A DNA stretch of 64,000 bases, from the NCBI GenBank assembly GCA_003988795.1, contig QYAK01000047.1, forward strand, positions 62,001 to 126,000. The letters run 5' to 3'. This DNA comes from Proliferodiscus dingleyae. Lineage: Eukaryota; Ascomycota; Leotiomycetes; Helotiales; Lachnaceae. Shown here piece after piece: positions 44,484-56,300 of this stretch. The notes under the pieces were generated by a model. The model did not search any database. It saw only the letters and a list, made by a program, of their open reading frames with translations, and had not been told where the DNA came from. The translations under genes were made by a program, and so were the position numbers. The stretch's first letter is position 1. Every line of letters starts with the position of its first letter.

Positions 44484-46907
44484 CTACGCCAATTCCCAAG
44501 CACAAACCCCACCAAAACTCATTGCAGACCTGCCTTTTGCATTCAGATACTCCCTCCTCGTCATACCACGGCTGTCTTTCCCATTGACCGTTGTGACGGT
44601 ATAACAACTGACCTTCTGCCCGGGAGCGCCTAGATCCTTGGCTGGAATATCAGCCCACCACCAGAAATCATTGTTCTCCATCGCTACATAATCCTTCTTC
44701 CTGCCATCCACCCCATTGATGTGGATGACCATAGGGTAGGGCTTTCCTTTCCCATTCTTCTCATGATCCCAATGCTCGCATGCTTTGCTGAATTGAAAGC
44801 GCACTGTCTCATTGTTAACCGGTATACGCTTCTGCGGCGGCGAGATGGACGTTGGTGACAATCCATGGTCGTCAGCAGAGCCAAAGATCTGCAAAGGCTC
44901 CGCGCGGGTCGGGCCTAGGTAATATTCCTCCCAGCTAGGAATTCGCCCATCGCTCCGGAAGAAATAGCCGTCGTCCTGTGGGAAGTGTTTCAATCCGAAA
45001 TGGTCATTCGACATTGTGAAGTAGCTTGGGGTGAAATGCTTGTTGTAGACTTGGTTTCCAACATTGCCAGCACCCCAGCAAGCGTCAAGCAGCTTCCACT
45101 CCCCGCCGTCGATCCGTACCGCGTTCCACGCATGTCCAGTAGGGTTGCATGGAGGGACCTGCTCGCCAGGTTTAAGAGCTGCGTATCCATAGCCTTTTCC
45201 ATGGCCAGTGACCATTACAGCCTCCAGTCCAGCCTTTAGCGCAATAGCAGAAAATACACCTGCGTAACCACCACAAACGGCAACCCCTGATGCGATTGTG
45301 TCTTTTGGATCGACGTGTTTCACGTTGTTCCCGAAGAACGAAACAGTATCGTACGCGATGTTGTGATGAAGCCAGGTGAATATGGCGCGCGCTTTGTCAG
45401 TAGCAGAAGAGAACTGTCGACAAAGAACATCAGCCAAGTAGCCAGTGACATCTGGGGTCTGCGGCAGAGATTGGCGAGGATGCCGCGCAGCTACTCCATC
45501 AGGGCCAGAGAAGTCTCGACAGATGAGACAGCCAGAGCTGGGCGGGGCTGCAGGAACAGGTCGAGACCGACTCGCTTGAACTTGACTTCTTGATGGTTTA
45601 GAGCCCATGTTGATTGGCGGAGGGACACCACCTGATTTGGGAGCGTCAGCAGCTGAGATGCCCGACTTTTCCTCCATCCACTGCTTCAAATACGACGCAT
45701 CAGTGGTGAAACGGCACTTTTGAGGCATCTCATTCCTGCCATCGAAGAACATCATTGTGGGGAACTCCTCAAGGCTGAACCGGGTGATGTAGGCTCTGTA
45801 CTTGTTGACATCCATCCTGGCAAAAAGCAACTTGTCGGCCGCGAACGAGAAGTCTTCAGCAAGCTGCTGCCAGACTGGTTCCAAATCCTTGCAATATTTA
45901 CAAGAAGGTAGATAGAAATCAACAAATGATGGCTTGCCTGTCATGATCGTGCCGTCGAAGTTCCGATCGTCTAGCTCCCGTACAAGTGAACCGGCTGGTA
46001 TGGCCGGTTTGGTGAGCGTCGGTGCGGGTTTGGGGGCTGGGTTTGGAGTCTCGGCTGATTTGTTGTTGAAGCCCATGGAGAGGGGAGATTTGGCGGCACT
46101 TGTAGGAGGTAATCTACGCGGTGGTTGAGTAGGTGGCTCCTCCTCTTTCAGACTAGGTCGTGATGGTAGCTTTGGCGGTCCACTAGGTCTGGGAGGCATC
46201 TTTGGAGGTAGATCTATTGCCTGTCGAACGGAGATATCTGGAGATGATTTGGCCGAAATCAGGGGTATCTTTTGTGGTTTCTCGCGATTCTCGGCCTCCT
46301 TTTGCTCCCGCTCGCGCCGGGATGGAGGCAAAGAGGGGAGTTTTGCTTGGTCAAAGGAAGGAGGTAGCTTCCTAGCAGCCTCAACTGACGAAGCAGTCGT
46401 GCTTGTAGACCCTGCCTGGCTCAAAGACATGGATGATATTGTAGAGCTGTACGACATTGTAGATTCGTTAGATCCGCGTCTGACCATCTGTGTGGAGGCT
46501 CTTCGAGGAGGTAGAGCTGGCGAAGGCTCTGTGTCCTTCCGCGTAGGCAATGGAGGTGGGCCACGCCGGGCTGGTAGAGGTGGTGTTCTGGCATTGTTGA
46601 TACTCGTAGCTTGAGGCTGATCACGGTCGATCGGAGGAGGAGGTAGGACGGCGGTGCCTCTGGCACCTGTAGGCTGGTTGTTTGCTTGCTTGGCCGAAGA
46701 CGCACCGTATGTGGGAATTGGAGGATTGTTTGTAGTCTGTGTTCTCGCTGGAAGACTCGGACGATTCGAAGAAGACGACGGAATAGGAGGAGGAGGAGGT
46801 TTGGACCGTGGTTTTGGGGCACCCAAGCTCTGTCCAACACCTTGTTGGTTCAAGGCCGCGATGCGCGCTGAAAGCGATGTGAATTGAGGCTCCTGCACTT
46901 CTGCCAT
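44484..46907 (-). CDS. Thioredoxin-like plus transglutaminase-like domain protein (Cyk3-related type)
   Basis: Single-exon gene of 807 residues. Residues 1-300 are Pro-rich with many polyproline SH3-ligand-like stretches (SKPPPPPIPS, PPLPARRGPPPLPTRK, LPPKMPPRP). At about 310-430 there is a thioredoxin-like domain: FVDFYLPSCKYCKDLEPVW with a CxxC pair (about 334-337), LLFARMDVNKYRAYITRFSL and the cis-Pro strand EFPTMMFFDG. A transglutaminase-like core follows at about 490-640, with the triad Cys in GVAVCGGYAGVF (about 544), His in PTGHAWNAV (about 592) and Asp in WKLLDACWGAG (about 607). The C-terminal 150 residues resemble the beta-rich region after the core in Ky/Cyk3-type proteins. The Pro-rich region plus Tg core suggests a scaffold role at cytokinesis or cell-wall sites. 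The triad looks intact, so activity is possible. Confidence 0.88.
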   Translation of the reverse strand: MAEVQEPQFTSLSARIAALNQQGVGQSLGAPKPRSKPPPPPIPSSSSNRPSLPARTQTTNNPPIPTYGASSAKQANNQPTGARGTAVLPPPPIDRDQPQATSINNARTPPLPARRGPPPLPTRKDTEPSPALPPRRASTQMVRRGSNESTMSYSSTISSMSLSQAGSTSTTASSVEAARKLPPSFDQAKLPSLPPSRREREQKEAENREKPQKIPLISAKSSPDISVRQAIDLPPKMPPRPSGPPKLPSRPSLKEEEPPTQPPRRLPPTSAAKSPLSMGFNNKSAETPNPAPKPAPTLTKPAIPAGSLVRELDDRNFDGTIMTGKPSFVDFYLPSCKYCKDLEPVWQQLAEDFSFAADKLLFARMDVNKYRAYITRFSLEEFPTMMFFDGRNEMPQKCRFTTDASYLKQWMEEKSGISAADAPKSGGVPPPINMGSKPSRSQVQASRSRPVPAAPPSSGCLICRDFSGPDGVAARHPRQSLPQTPDVTGYLADVLCRQFSSATDKARAIFTWLHHNIAYDTVSFFGNNVKHVDPKDTIASGVAVCGGYAGVFSAIALKAGLEAVMVTGHGKGYGYAALKPGEQVPPCNPTGHAWNAVRIDGGEWKLLDACWGAGNVGNQVYNKHFTPSYFTMSNDHFGLKHFPQDDGYFFRSDGRIPSWEEYYLGPTRAEPLQIFGSADDHGLSPTSISPPQKRIPVNNETVRFQFSKACEHWDHEKNGKGKPYPMVIHINGVDGRKKDYVAMENNDFWWWADIPAKDLGAPGQKVSCYTVTTVNGKDSRGMTRREYLNAKGRSAMSFGGVCAWELA

Positions 46908-47852
46908 TGTGTAGCGCTATTATACTGAAGGCTAGATTTCAATTTGAAGATTCGCGAACTGGCATTTGTCGGGGAAAAGAGTGTAGATGCTGCGGCGAAG
47001 TCCACATAGATTGTTGGTTTGGATATAGTTTGTGTAGCAGGCAGCAACGAGGCTAGACAATGCAACAGCAGATAGATGAACGATGATAACGAAAGACGAA
47101 AAGATTTCTTATTCCAGCCATGTCCTCATGTTGCTCTTGGAGAAGGGAATGGCGAAATGTTACGACATGATCGCCAAATGACAGAGAGCAGCAAAGTGAA
47201 GTCGGAGCGAGTGGTGAGGCTGTGTGGCGCTGTGCCGTAGGATTTCTGTGCCTATTTTCAACCAGGCTTTTACGCTAGATCTCAGGCCAGATGCGCCATC
47301 ATATTCCAGAACCGCCACTTCCATCTGGTCCTCCGTATTCAATACTAGAGACTACCAGAGTTCTTGGTAATCCTGCTGGGATGAACAAATAAATATATTC
47401 AAACATGTGTAGCATAACATTGCGGACAATGGTGGGCGCGGGGTAGGCTGCTCGGTGAGAATTGCAGCTATTGAACAATCAACCCTGTAGGAACACCCGA
47501 CAGTCCCAAATCCCGGAGCAAGCATTAGATTATCCAACCATTTAGGGGCCGGTGAAGTTCTCTCGAAAACTGACCGCAGTGACAAACATGTAGGGCAGAA
47601 ATACTGACTGTATTAGTCATGATGGTTATATCTGGTTCTAACAGAAGACTACAAATGCTAGCGATCGAGCGCTGTGGTATCTAATCCCCAGAAATTCCTC
47701 CAGACACCATGCAACCCGGCCCTATGTGACGGCTTTTACCACAGGCTCGAACACCCAGAACTCCCCAGCCCCCATTCATACCTCGTATCGCTAAGTATCG
47801 GAACAAAAAATAGTACAGGGTAGTATCATAATTCATCATCTGCGTGTGCAGG
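46908..47852. other. Spacer upstream of transglutaminase-like gene
   Basis: About 950 bp containing the promoter of the transglutaminase-like gene and the 3' region of the PTH11-like gene. No gene recognised. Confidence 0.45.
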
Positions 47853-49431
47853 TCATTTTAGCAGTCCTCCCACGTCTTGTAGAGAGAGATTCGTCTGTTG
47901 CCGCTCCAGTGGCGCCGCTGGCGTTCTCGATTCAGAGGGGCCGGGAGATGGCTCTTGCTTTATTGTCTGGAGCTCATAGGTTTGTGCCGGCTGCTGATGC
48001 CTTCGTGAGCTGAGCAGCCCGCCTATATCCTGAAGCAGCGCAGACGAGCCTTTGCGAGCTGGGGGCGGAGAAAGCCCATTCTCGTGAGACCATGTTGAGA
48101 ACAGCGGGCCGTGACTGGAGCTTTCTGCATCTGTCTCGGTTGTCCCTGTCGTTCTCGAGGAGCTGACCCTCCGTGGTTGATCCTCGTCTAGCAGACCCCC
48201 CACATCGAAGAAAGAGACCTTTCTTGGGGTACTGATGGATGAAAAATCGACTGGGCTGTGACCGCCATCAGAGGCCTTCATTAGATCTATCTCATCACTC
48301 GATTCACTTCTCCCTTCTGAGAAACGCCAGCCCGTCTTCTGTCCTTTTAGAACTGGCAGGTTGCCTGCCACAGCCATCGGAGCCGGTCTGGGTGTCGGGG
48401 CTTCTCCACGAAGTTCCGGATCGACACCAAGGCCCAAGTCCCGAACAAGATCTTCATCACTGCCCCAATGTCTGGTGACCGTTCCTCTCCGGCTTGCAGT
48501 CCTTTCGATACTGTCGCTAACAGATCCAAGCTTCCATCTCTGTTTCTTGACGCCTCGGTCTCGGATGAAAGATCCCAGCACTAAAGCATTCGCTACAGCT
48601 GTCGCAAAGAGAATCTCGATCGAGGCTAGAAGTGACCGATACTGTTGACCGCCGTGTCGGTCGATGACATTAGGGATGCGGAAAAGCGTTGTTCCCGCGG
48701 GTAATAAGGAGCCGGCGAAAAGGAGAACCAGCTGGATCTTTCGTTTCAAGCCCATTTTGGACCGAATGATGATCGGGATAGGAAATAGGACAAGTAGGAG
48801 ATCCGTTAGTACGTTGGCCGTGCCCATGGTGATTAATTGGGCGTAGCCTTGCCGACATCTCGGGCCTGGATCTGGCACTACTTGGTAGTAATGAGTAAAT
48901 GGCTGGCACTCTGTAATATCGGATATGAACACCGCTATGAAGGTGACGAGTAAGAACCATCGTATGAATATAAGCATCCGTTCGTGAGATTCTCGCCATA
49001 TGCCCGCAATGAGCCGTTTGAAGAATTCGCTAATGGTGAGTTTGAGCATCCAGAGCCTTGGATTTGTTAGCATTTATGGAGCGGCAGGGCTGCTAAACCT
49101 ACGTTGCTGCATAGAAAATTCTCGAAACCAGTACCAGCTTGCTCCCGACCGATCTATGGTAAATCTCGAGGTCGGTGAGACCCGTGGTTATGGCATTGTT
49201 TGTTCCGTACAGCAATATCACATGGACAGTCCCCATGCGCGCAAACAACGGAATCATGCATGCGAATGCCATCCAATCCTCCTTGAACAACCGCTCTGAC
49301 CGTACGAACCGCCCCGCCACTCGTACCAGAATCACGACCGCGGCAAAGACTGTGCACCACCAACATACTAATAGGGTCGGTTTATCTTGGGAGAAGGTTC
49401 GAGCGGGAGGCGGGGATGAATAGAGGCTCAT
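47853..49431 (-). CDS. PTH11/rhodopsin-domain seven-helix membrane protein with long tail
   Basis: Two exons, 49103-49431 and 47853-49056, give 510 residues; the 46-bp intron is GTAGGT..CTAAC..CCAAG, phase 2. Seven helices fill residues 15-280: VCWWCTVFAAVVILVRVAGR, WMAFACMIPLFARMG, the family element SRIFYAATLWMLKLTISEFFKR, FIRWFLLVTFIAVFI, the C-Q-P-F motif followed by CRQGYAQLITMGTANVLTD and LLVLFPIPIIIRS, and FATAVANALVLGSFIRD. This is the fungal rhodopsin-like (PTH11-type) family, in which some members are receptors for surface or host cues. The cytoplasmic tail (about 285-510) is Ser/Pro-rich and carries three copies of a D-[VI]-G-G-L-L motif, at FFDVGGLLDED, LLQDIGGLLSS and, at the very end, LQDVGGLLK. 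The ligand and the role of the motif are unknown. Confidence 0.88.
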
Positions 49432-51850
49432 CTTGCTGCGATCCGCGCCCACCTACCTCCGCAGAGGCCGAGGGAGAAGCTGGGGAAGCTCGCGATCTAT
49501 AAAGCGGACACCATCCACTGATCGCATTCCCGTTTTGATTTTTTTGACGAAGGTGAGAGAAATCTTCTGGGATTTCGGCGTATAAAATGTGGCATGTCAA
49601 GACTGCGGAACTCTGTGGTGACTTAATCGAACGGACTGATGTAGTTCTCGAGGTCGCTGGAGGGACGCTGAAGTAGAGGGGCAGGGGCACCGGAAGAGTG
49701 GCTCGGTCGCGGAGCGGTAGGTAACGATTGACACTGGCGAATCACCTGGTGAAGAGGCTGCTGATAGATGATGATTTGTGAGGTTGACAGCAAGACATGA
49801 AGGAGGTTCGATGATGAGGTGAGCAAGCAAGTCTTGATGAGACGGTGAAGATCATAGGAGATTAGAGAAGACCATAGAGCAAAGTACAAGGCTACGGGCT
49901 AATCATAGAATGAATGGGTGGACGTTTGGTTGTTGGATGGGATGGCTGGGCCCCCGTACCCTGGTGTGGGTTTCCCAGCAAATCAGTGGGTGCGCCAGGG
50001 CTGAGGAACGATAACAGAATCCTATGGGGCGGCCGGGGTTTAGGTAGAGGCTAGCCGTGGCAATTGCTCGCGCAACAGCATCGTAATTTTGAACTGTACA
50101 ACCCGACACAAGGAGATGATGATGTAGACTTTAGTCGAAGTGTACTTCAGAAGAAAGGAGAAGCTGGTGGTCGTTTGAGAGCATGGGAAAGAACAAGTCG
50201 CCAGTTATCAGAAGGAATCGAGAGGCACACGATAGATTGCCTAGATCCTCGACCGGGTGGAGAAGGAGGCGTTTCTTCCTGGTCGCAGAGATAACGCTTG
50301 CAAACCGCCCCCCTCGAGTCCCTCGAGCACACACTGGCACACTCTGAGTCTCTGGCACACTGACACTGGCGCCCCCTTCTCGCTGACCAACCCACGGAGT
50401 ACGAGCACGGTGGAGATAGGCCCAGGGGCAATCAAATGTGGGATTTGCGGGCGAGGGCTCAGTGAGGGCGGACCACTTGGCTGCCGTGCCTTTGCCTGAC
50501 TGTGACCGACTCTGCCTCTTCCGCGTGCGGCGCAGCGTGAAGCGTGGCAGCGTGTTTGAACAATGCAGCACACTTGTGCTGCAAGAGGTTTGGTGGCTCA
50601 ACTGGATTGATACGTCGGACATTTTGTGTGTGCAAGTCGTACAGCAACAGCCATAGCACAGCGCAGCACAAACAGATTGTTCTCGACGGCCCAACGATCG
50701 GCAGGTCCAATTGGCGGGGTTCACTCGACGCGGCTGCTATCAGAAGTTAAATTGATTGTTTTCAATGGCGCCGTCGAGACCCGTCCCCGTCCCAACGCCC
50801 CGGAGCTGCTATCATATCACTTGTTCGCTCTCCTTGCCGAGGTGTATGCGGGGCGGGATCCGAGAAAGCTGAGTCTCCGGTAAGGGGCAGCGAAGCATCC
50901 TATGACAAGTCTTCTGGTCTGGTCCGCTTCTACGATCCAGTTCATATATGGACGAAGGTGTAAGTATGAAAGATGGCTACGACGGCAACTACCATTGTTC
51001 CTTACCTGGCCTCATCTTTCTCGCAGCCTCTGGTCTGATCAGGGGAGCCTATCTCTATTGAGTTTCCCGATTCGTCCCTCTGTGCCGTGATTGGGAGGAG
51101 GGCGAATGTTGGCGAGCTGCTGGAAACAATGAGTTGCAGATCCTTGGGATGCATCAGCAGAAGCATACAGTAGTGGTACCAGACTGGGGTGCCACGCGTG
51201 GGGAGCGCAATCATTGCGAATGAACCTGTGGGGGCTGGCAGGCAGGCAGTCCAAGGATCATAAGTCGAAGCAAATCCAATCAGCCCGTCCACAATCTACT
51301 GTGCGCATTAGAGCATACATTTGAGCGCATGGGAACAGCGAATGTGCTGTACGCAGCACAACTTTGGTTTATTATGCGCGACCCGAGAAGAGGGGACACT
51401 ATTCAGGGACAGCACACTAGCTCATTGGCAATGAAGCTGGTGCGCCATCGGTTCATGGTTGCCATGCGCTGTCTTTGGAGCCGTGCCATACTTAAGTAGG
51501 GCGATATCCAAGCTCCCTTAGATCGAATCATCTGTTCCCGGATTTAACAATTGAAGCTGGTGTTGCTCGTTCCTCCATTCTCAAAACAGTAGGGAAGAGG
51601 TCAAGTCACTCCACTGATGAGCATCATGTGGAAACGACTTTGGGCTGTGGCAAATGTCAGCGCCTCGGAAGCGGAAGAGAGGAGATTGGAGAGGAGAGAT
51701 GCCCACGTGATACTCTAGATTACAGTACAATGTCAATGTCTCAGGAAGAAGTGATCCGCTGTTCGTGACCCCACTTTCGAACGGTCATAGAAGGCAGTTG
51801 GAACGTACAATGTCTTCTGTACAACTTGCATCGTTGTTTGCCTTTTCGCC
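49432..51850. other. Long gene-poor spacer (2.4 kb)
   Basis: Contains promoters of the PTH11-like gene (left) and formamidase gene (right). An 18-bp near-palindrome (GCAGCACA-CT-TGTGCTGC) lies at 50565-50582. A 197-codon minus-strand frame (50131-50724) has no domain and biased composition and is rejected. Confidence 0.45.
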
Positions 51851-52819
51851 ATGTCTCACACGTTTCACGTTCCACGCACTCACGTGCATCTCAAATGGGA
51901 CAACGCCTTGAAGCCCGTGTTAGCTGTCGATTCTGGCGCCGAAATCTCCTTTGACCTCCTCGACGGGGGTCATAATCAGTTTACTGCTGATTCCACGGTG
52001 GCCGATGTCCCCAATTTCAAGCTAGAGCTAGGAGATCCCGCCATCGGTCCCGTCTATGTGAATGATGCCGAGCCAGGAGATGTTCTCAAGATCGAGTTCT
52101 TAGATCTGCAGACGGCGAGCTACGGCTGGACTGCAATCTTACCTGGAAGTTTTGGCTTTGGGTTACTGGCGGACGAGTTCCCGGAAGCGGCTCTAAAGAT
52201 CTGGGATCTGGAGGCGCATAAAACACAGGGGTATGCAGTGTTTAAGGAGGGCATCCATGTTCCTCTCAAGCCTTTCTTGGGCGTGGTTGGACTTGCTCAT
52301 GAAGAGGATGGGCAATTCAGCACCATTCCGCCCTATGACACTGGTGGGAACATTGACTGCAAACACATTGGGGTTGGGTCTACTCTCTACTTGCCGGTGA
52401 AGGTCGAGGGGGCGCTTTTCAGCTGCGGAGACGGCCATGCAGCGCAAGGAGATGGGGAAGTGTGCGGGACTGCAATCGAGACGCCAATGAAAGCCAAAGT
52501 GCGATTGACGGTGGAGAAGGGGAAACCCTGGATTGCCAGCCCTCACTATCTCACCAACCCCGTAGAATCGAAGGGTGTCGAGTACAAAGGAGAGTATGCG
52601 GCGCTGGGAATTGATGCCGATTTGAGAGAAGCCAGCAGGAAGGCCGTGAGGAGTTTGATAGACTGGTTAGTGGGTGAGAAGGGCTTGACCCGAGTTGAGG
52701 GTTACATGTTGGCAAGCGTTGCAGGAGATTTGAAGATTGCAGAGGCTGTAGACATGCCTCACTATGCTGTGGCATGTAGTCTACCGCTGAGTGTATTTGT
52801 CGGAGCGCCTTATGTCTGA
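51851..52819 (+). CDS. Acetamidase/formamidase family protein
   Basis: Single-exon gene of 322 residues, the usual length of the short FmdA/AmdA family, which hydrolyses formamide or acetamide to ammonia and the acid. Family blocks are visible: NFKLELGDPAIGPVYVNDAEPGD near 60, LGVVGLAHEEDGQFSTIPP, GGNIDCKHIGVGSTLYLPV (the G-G-N-x-D metal/active-site block, about 177) and ALFSCGDGHAAQGDGEVCGTAIE (the G-D-x-H block, about 200-220). The end AEAVDMPHYAVACSLPLSVF is also typical. The enzyme likely serves nitrogen scavenging in the cytosol. The exact amide is not determined by sequence. Frame and start (GCCATGTCTC) are clean; no introns. Confidence 0.92.
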   Translation: MSHTFHVPRTHVHLKWDNALKPVLAVDSGAEISFDLLDGGHNQFTADSTVADVPNFKLELGDPAIGPVYVNDAEPGDVLKIEFLDLQTASYGWTAILPGSFGFGLLADEFPEAALKIWDLEAHKTQGYAVFKEGIHVPLKPFLGVVGLAHEEDGQFSTIPPYDTGGNIDCKHIGVGSTLYLPVKVEGALFSCGDGHAAQGDGEVCGTAIETPMKAKVRLTVEKGKPWIASPHYLTNPVESKGVEYKGEYAALGIDADLREASRKAVRSLIDWLVGEKGLTRVEGYMLASVAGDLKIAEAVDMPHYAVACSLPLSVFVGAPYV

Positions 52820-53358
52820 GGCTGCGTAGTGGAAGCAAGTGTTGATCCTTGATATCTGTGACAGCTGAGTAGATGGCCATGGAACCACCCAATCGCAGAG
52901 AGCTACTGAGGAATTGAGGATTGAAGGTGAAGCGTGAAGATCAGGGAGAACTTCGACAAAAAGAGGCATCTGAAACAGTCCGCTTTAACTCGACAAGTTT
53001 GTTGCACACCGCACCTTAAGCATAATCACAACAAGCTTTTTAGGCGCCAGTCGGTGGTGATAGGAATAGAACTAGACGCGCTGAAGGAGAGAATTAAAGG
53101 AGTTCGGGGGGGGGGGGGGGGGGGGGGGCCCGTGACCGTGACCGTGCCCGCTGGCGGTGAACAGCGGCAGTTTGGGGGCTGTGAGAAGAAACGCGACTTT
53201 ATTCATTCATGTCTTCCACACATCCCACATCCCACATCCCAGACTCTACGAAGGTGCCGTGAAGCTGTCCGCACGTCCACACCTTGGCTAGGCTGCTAGT
53301 GAAGTAGCATGATGGATTTAAGTTGCTACGATCTTAGCAAAGCTAGATCTTCAACATC
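52820..53358. other. Spacer between formamidase and cofactor D genes
   Basis: About 540 bp; the main feature is the poly-G run at 53106-53128. No gene seen. Confidence 0.5.
53106..53128 (+). repeat. 23-nt poly-G homopolymer
   Basis: An uninterrupted run of 23 G on the + strand, followed by CCC and three GTGACC units, about 230 bp upstream of the cofactor D start. Such runs can form G-quadruplexes and are prone to sequencing length errors. Confidence 0.85.
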
Positions 53359-56300
53359 ATGACAGCGCAACGGTCGGCCAATGCTCCCTCCAGCGGGCTG
53401 GCCATGGATGCCCCCGACGATGATCGGGATATAAAGCTCCACCGAGCTTCTGCAGACCTCCTAGCCGATCTAGAGAGGTCTTTGAAGCCATTTCTGTGGA
53501 AAAGATCTGGCTCTGGCAAGACTGGCGTGCGCCGCTGTGTGAGAGTGCGAGAGACAGATAGACTCGTCAACTTGGTATTGCACTTCGGTGGTACGCCTGA
53601 CTACCTGCTGAACCATGTGTATAGCTCGAGCCTTTCCAGGAACTGCCTCAACTCCTCGATCCCCATCTCGATAGCCTAATACCAGTCCTCGCCGAAGCTT
53701 TCCTTGCATATCTACAAGCTCCTACGTTCAAAAGCCAACAGACTGTTGATACGAAGCTCCTAGCGCCCTTGTCACGCTCAATATGTCAGCTCTTGTACAC
53801 ATTCTGCAAGATCAGAGGAGAGAAGGTCATCGTCAGATTTCTAAGCACAGAAATACGGCATCTCGAGCTGCTTGTCTCTGCTATAGAGGCTGGTGATGCA
53901 AATGCTGCCGGCTCAGACTTGTGGGGCTGGGAGGAACGATATATTACCCTGCTCTGGCTCTCCCAACTTCTCCTGGCTCCTTTTGATCTTTCAACCATCT
54001 CCTCTGCATACACTGTAGATGACAATCAAGCTACTATACTGGGCTTGGAACTAGGTCAGAACGTCCCAGCAGTGGCGTTACGAGTCATACCCCTTGCCGT
54101 CCGCTGTCTCTCCTCCTCCAGCAAAGAGAGAGATGCAGCCAGGATACTGCTTATTCGCATAGCTGTTCGAAGGGATATGCAGGAGCTTGGGATTTCGGGA
54201 TCTCTGGTTTCTTGGGCGATTGCTGAGCTCAGGCCAACTGATACTGTCCAGCCAGCATACCACTACATTGGTATTCTCTCATTCATTGCGGGTGTACTTT
54301 CATCATCTGTAGGTAACAGACAAATGGACCCCTATCTCCCTAGCATCTTCCAGGTCTGTACAACTTTCTCTGCAAGAGAGAACGCTGTTTCTCAGACTAT
54401 GCACAATTCAGCAGTTGCCCGCAAAAGTATTATCAAAGTTCTTCGTTCAATTACAATCCTTGATCTTCTTAGCGGCAGTGCAGAAGGGCTAGAGCGTGTG
54501 GAGTCTACCATTGGAACACTGTTGGAATACCTTTCTGATCCATCCACACCCGTCCGTCTTGCTGCAAGTAAAGCCTTGAGTGTGATCACGCTCAAGCTAG
54601 AACCTGAAATGGCTACACAAGTCATCGAAGCTGTCATCGATTCTCTTGCAGTTGCTGTCAAGTGGCTCGATCCTCCTGTCAACGGTAGTGGCTTCCAAAT
54701 ATCTCATGCCAACTCAATGGAGTGGCATGGTCTCATCCTCACACTTTCACACTTGTTGTATCGTCGCTCAGTTCCGTCAGCGCATCTTGACGACATTCTC
54801 TCCTATCTTGCTATCGGCCTTTCATTCGAGCAACGGTCGACGTCGGGTAGCTCGGTGGGCGCAAACGTCCGCGATGCATCCTGCTTCGGCATCTGGGCGC
54901 TGGCTCGAAGATACAGCACGGCTGAGCTGAAGTTAGTAAAGATTAAGACTGCCTCTCTCACCATCATCATTCCGACTCAAAATGCTTCTGCTTTACAGTC
55001 CCTTGCCACTGAGTTAGTTGTATCTGCGTGTCTGGACCCTACAGGCAATATTCGACGCGGAGCTTCTGCTGCACTACAGGAGCTTATTGGCCGTCATCCG
55101 GACACCATCGAAGAAGGCATCCAACTTGTTCAAACTGTTGACTATCATGTTGTGGCGTTGAGGTCAAGAGCGATTCAACAAACGGCACCACAGGCTGCTC
55201 TCCTGTCGAGTCACTACTATGAGGCACTGAAAGTAGGTCTCTTAGGATGGCGCGGCGTTCAGGATAATGATGTTGTTGTGAGACGAGTGATTGCGATTGG
55301 TTTTGCGCAAGTCATATCGACCCAGAAGCGTGCTAAAAGCTTGATTCGTGAGGTACAACAATGCTTAAAGAAACTTTTCGCTCGTCTACGGTCCGTCCCG
55401 AAAAGAGAAGTTGCCTATGTACATGGCCTCTTCCTGTGTCTGGCATCCCTGATTTCTGGGTCTGGCGAAGAACTAGGACTTTCAAACATTTCACAAGCGC
55501 TACAGGAACGAGAGAACATGAAGGGCTTACGAGATGTTGTCAATACTATAATTGGGGGCAACGAGATGATGACAGCACTGCACTCATTAGGTGACGTTTT
55601 TGACAAACATAAGGCACCAGAGCTCTTGGCGGAAGCCGCAAGCCGTCTATTCCTTGCTCTCTATCCAGTCTTACGTGCTGATATTGCTTTTCGCTGGTCC
55701 TCATTCTGTCTCCAAGGAGCTATTCTAGACCCTAAGCACATGTACCAAGTTGATAAGGGTTTCATAGATTTGCTTCAGGATCCATCCGAGGCTCTTGGCT
55801 CAGGGAGTATAGAAGGATATCTGGGCGCGCTTCGGATACAACATTTGAAGGCTTCAGAAGAGTTAAGGTACCAAATGTTCCTACGAAACGCAGATATGCG
55901 CAATGTGATAAATGCTGTACTCACTAGATGCCTCACATTGGATGCAGATGGATGTGCGGAGGTTGTTGCAGAAGCCGCTGCAGGCTTCCTTCTACTAATC
56001 GACCCAGATGAGAAATCTAAAATCATCCGTGACTGGATCCAGCGCGTTGAATCCAACCATATCAGAGGTCAGGGAAGAGCATACTTACGTGCCCTCATCA
56101 AGGCTCTGCCTATTGCGGGATATGAATTGGACCCCAAAATTCTGGACATCATTCAGTCAAGGTGGTCATTCTCCCAAAACCGCCACGATATAGATACATG
56201 CACTACTATACTGTCTTCCCTAGCAAGCAGCACAGCAATAGTGGCACACACGGAGTTCTCTATCGCCATCATCTTGGACGGCATTAATGATTACACTACA

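Noticed and set aside
50131..50724. 197-codon minus-strand open frame
   Set aside because: Several overlapping frames of similar length exist here on both strands because the DNA is GC-rich and stop-poor; the product has no recognisable motif.
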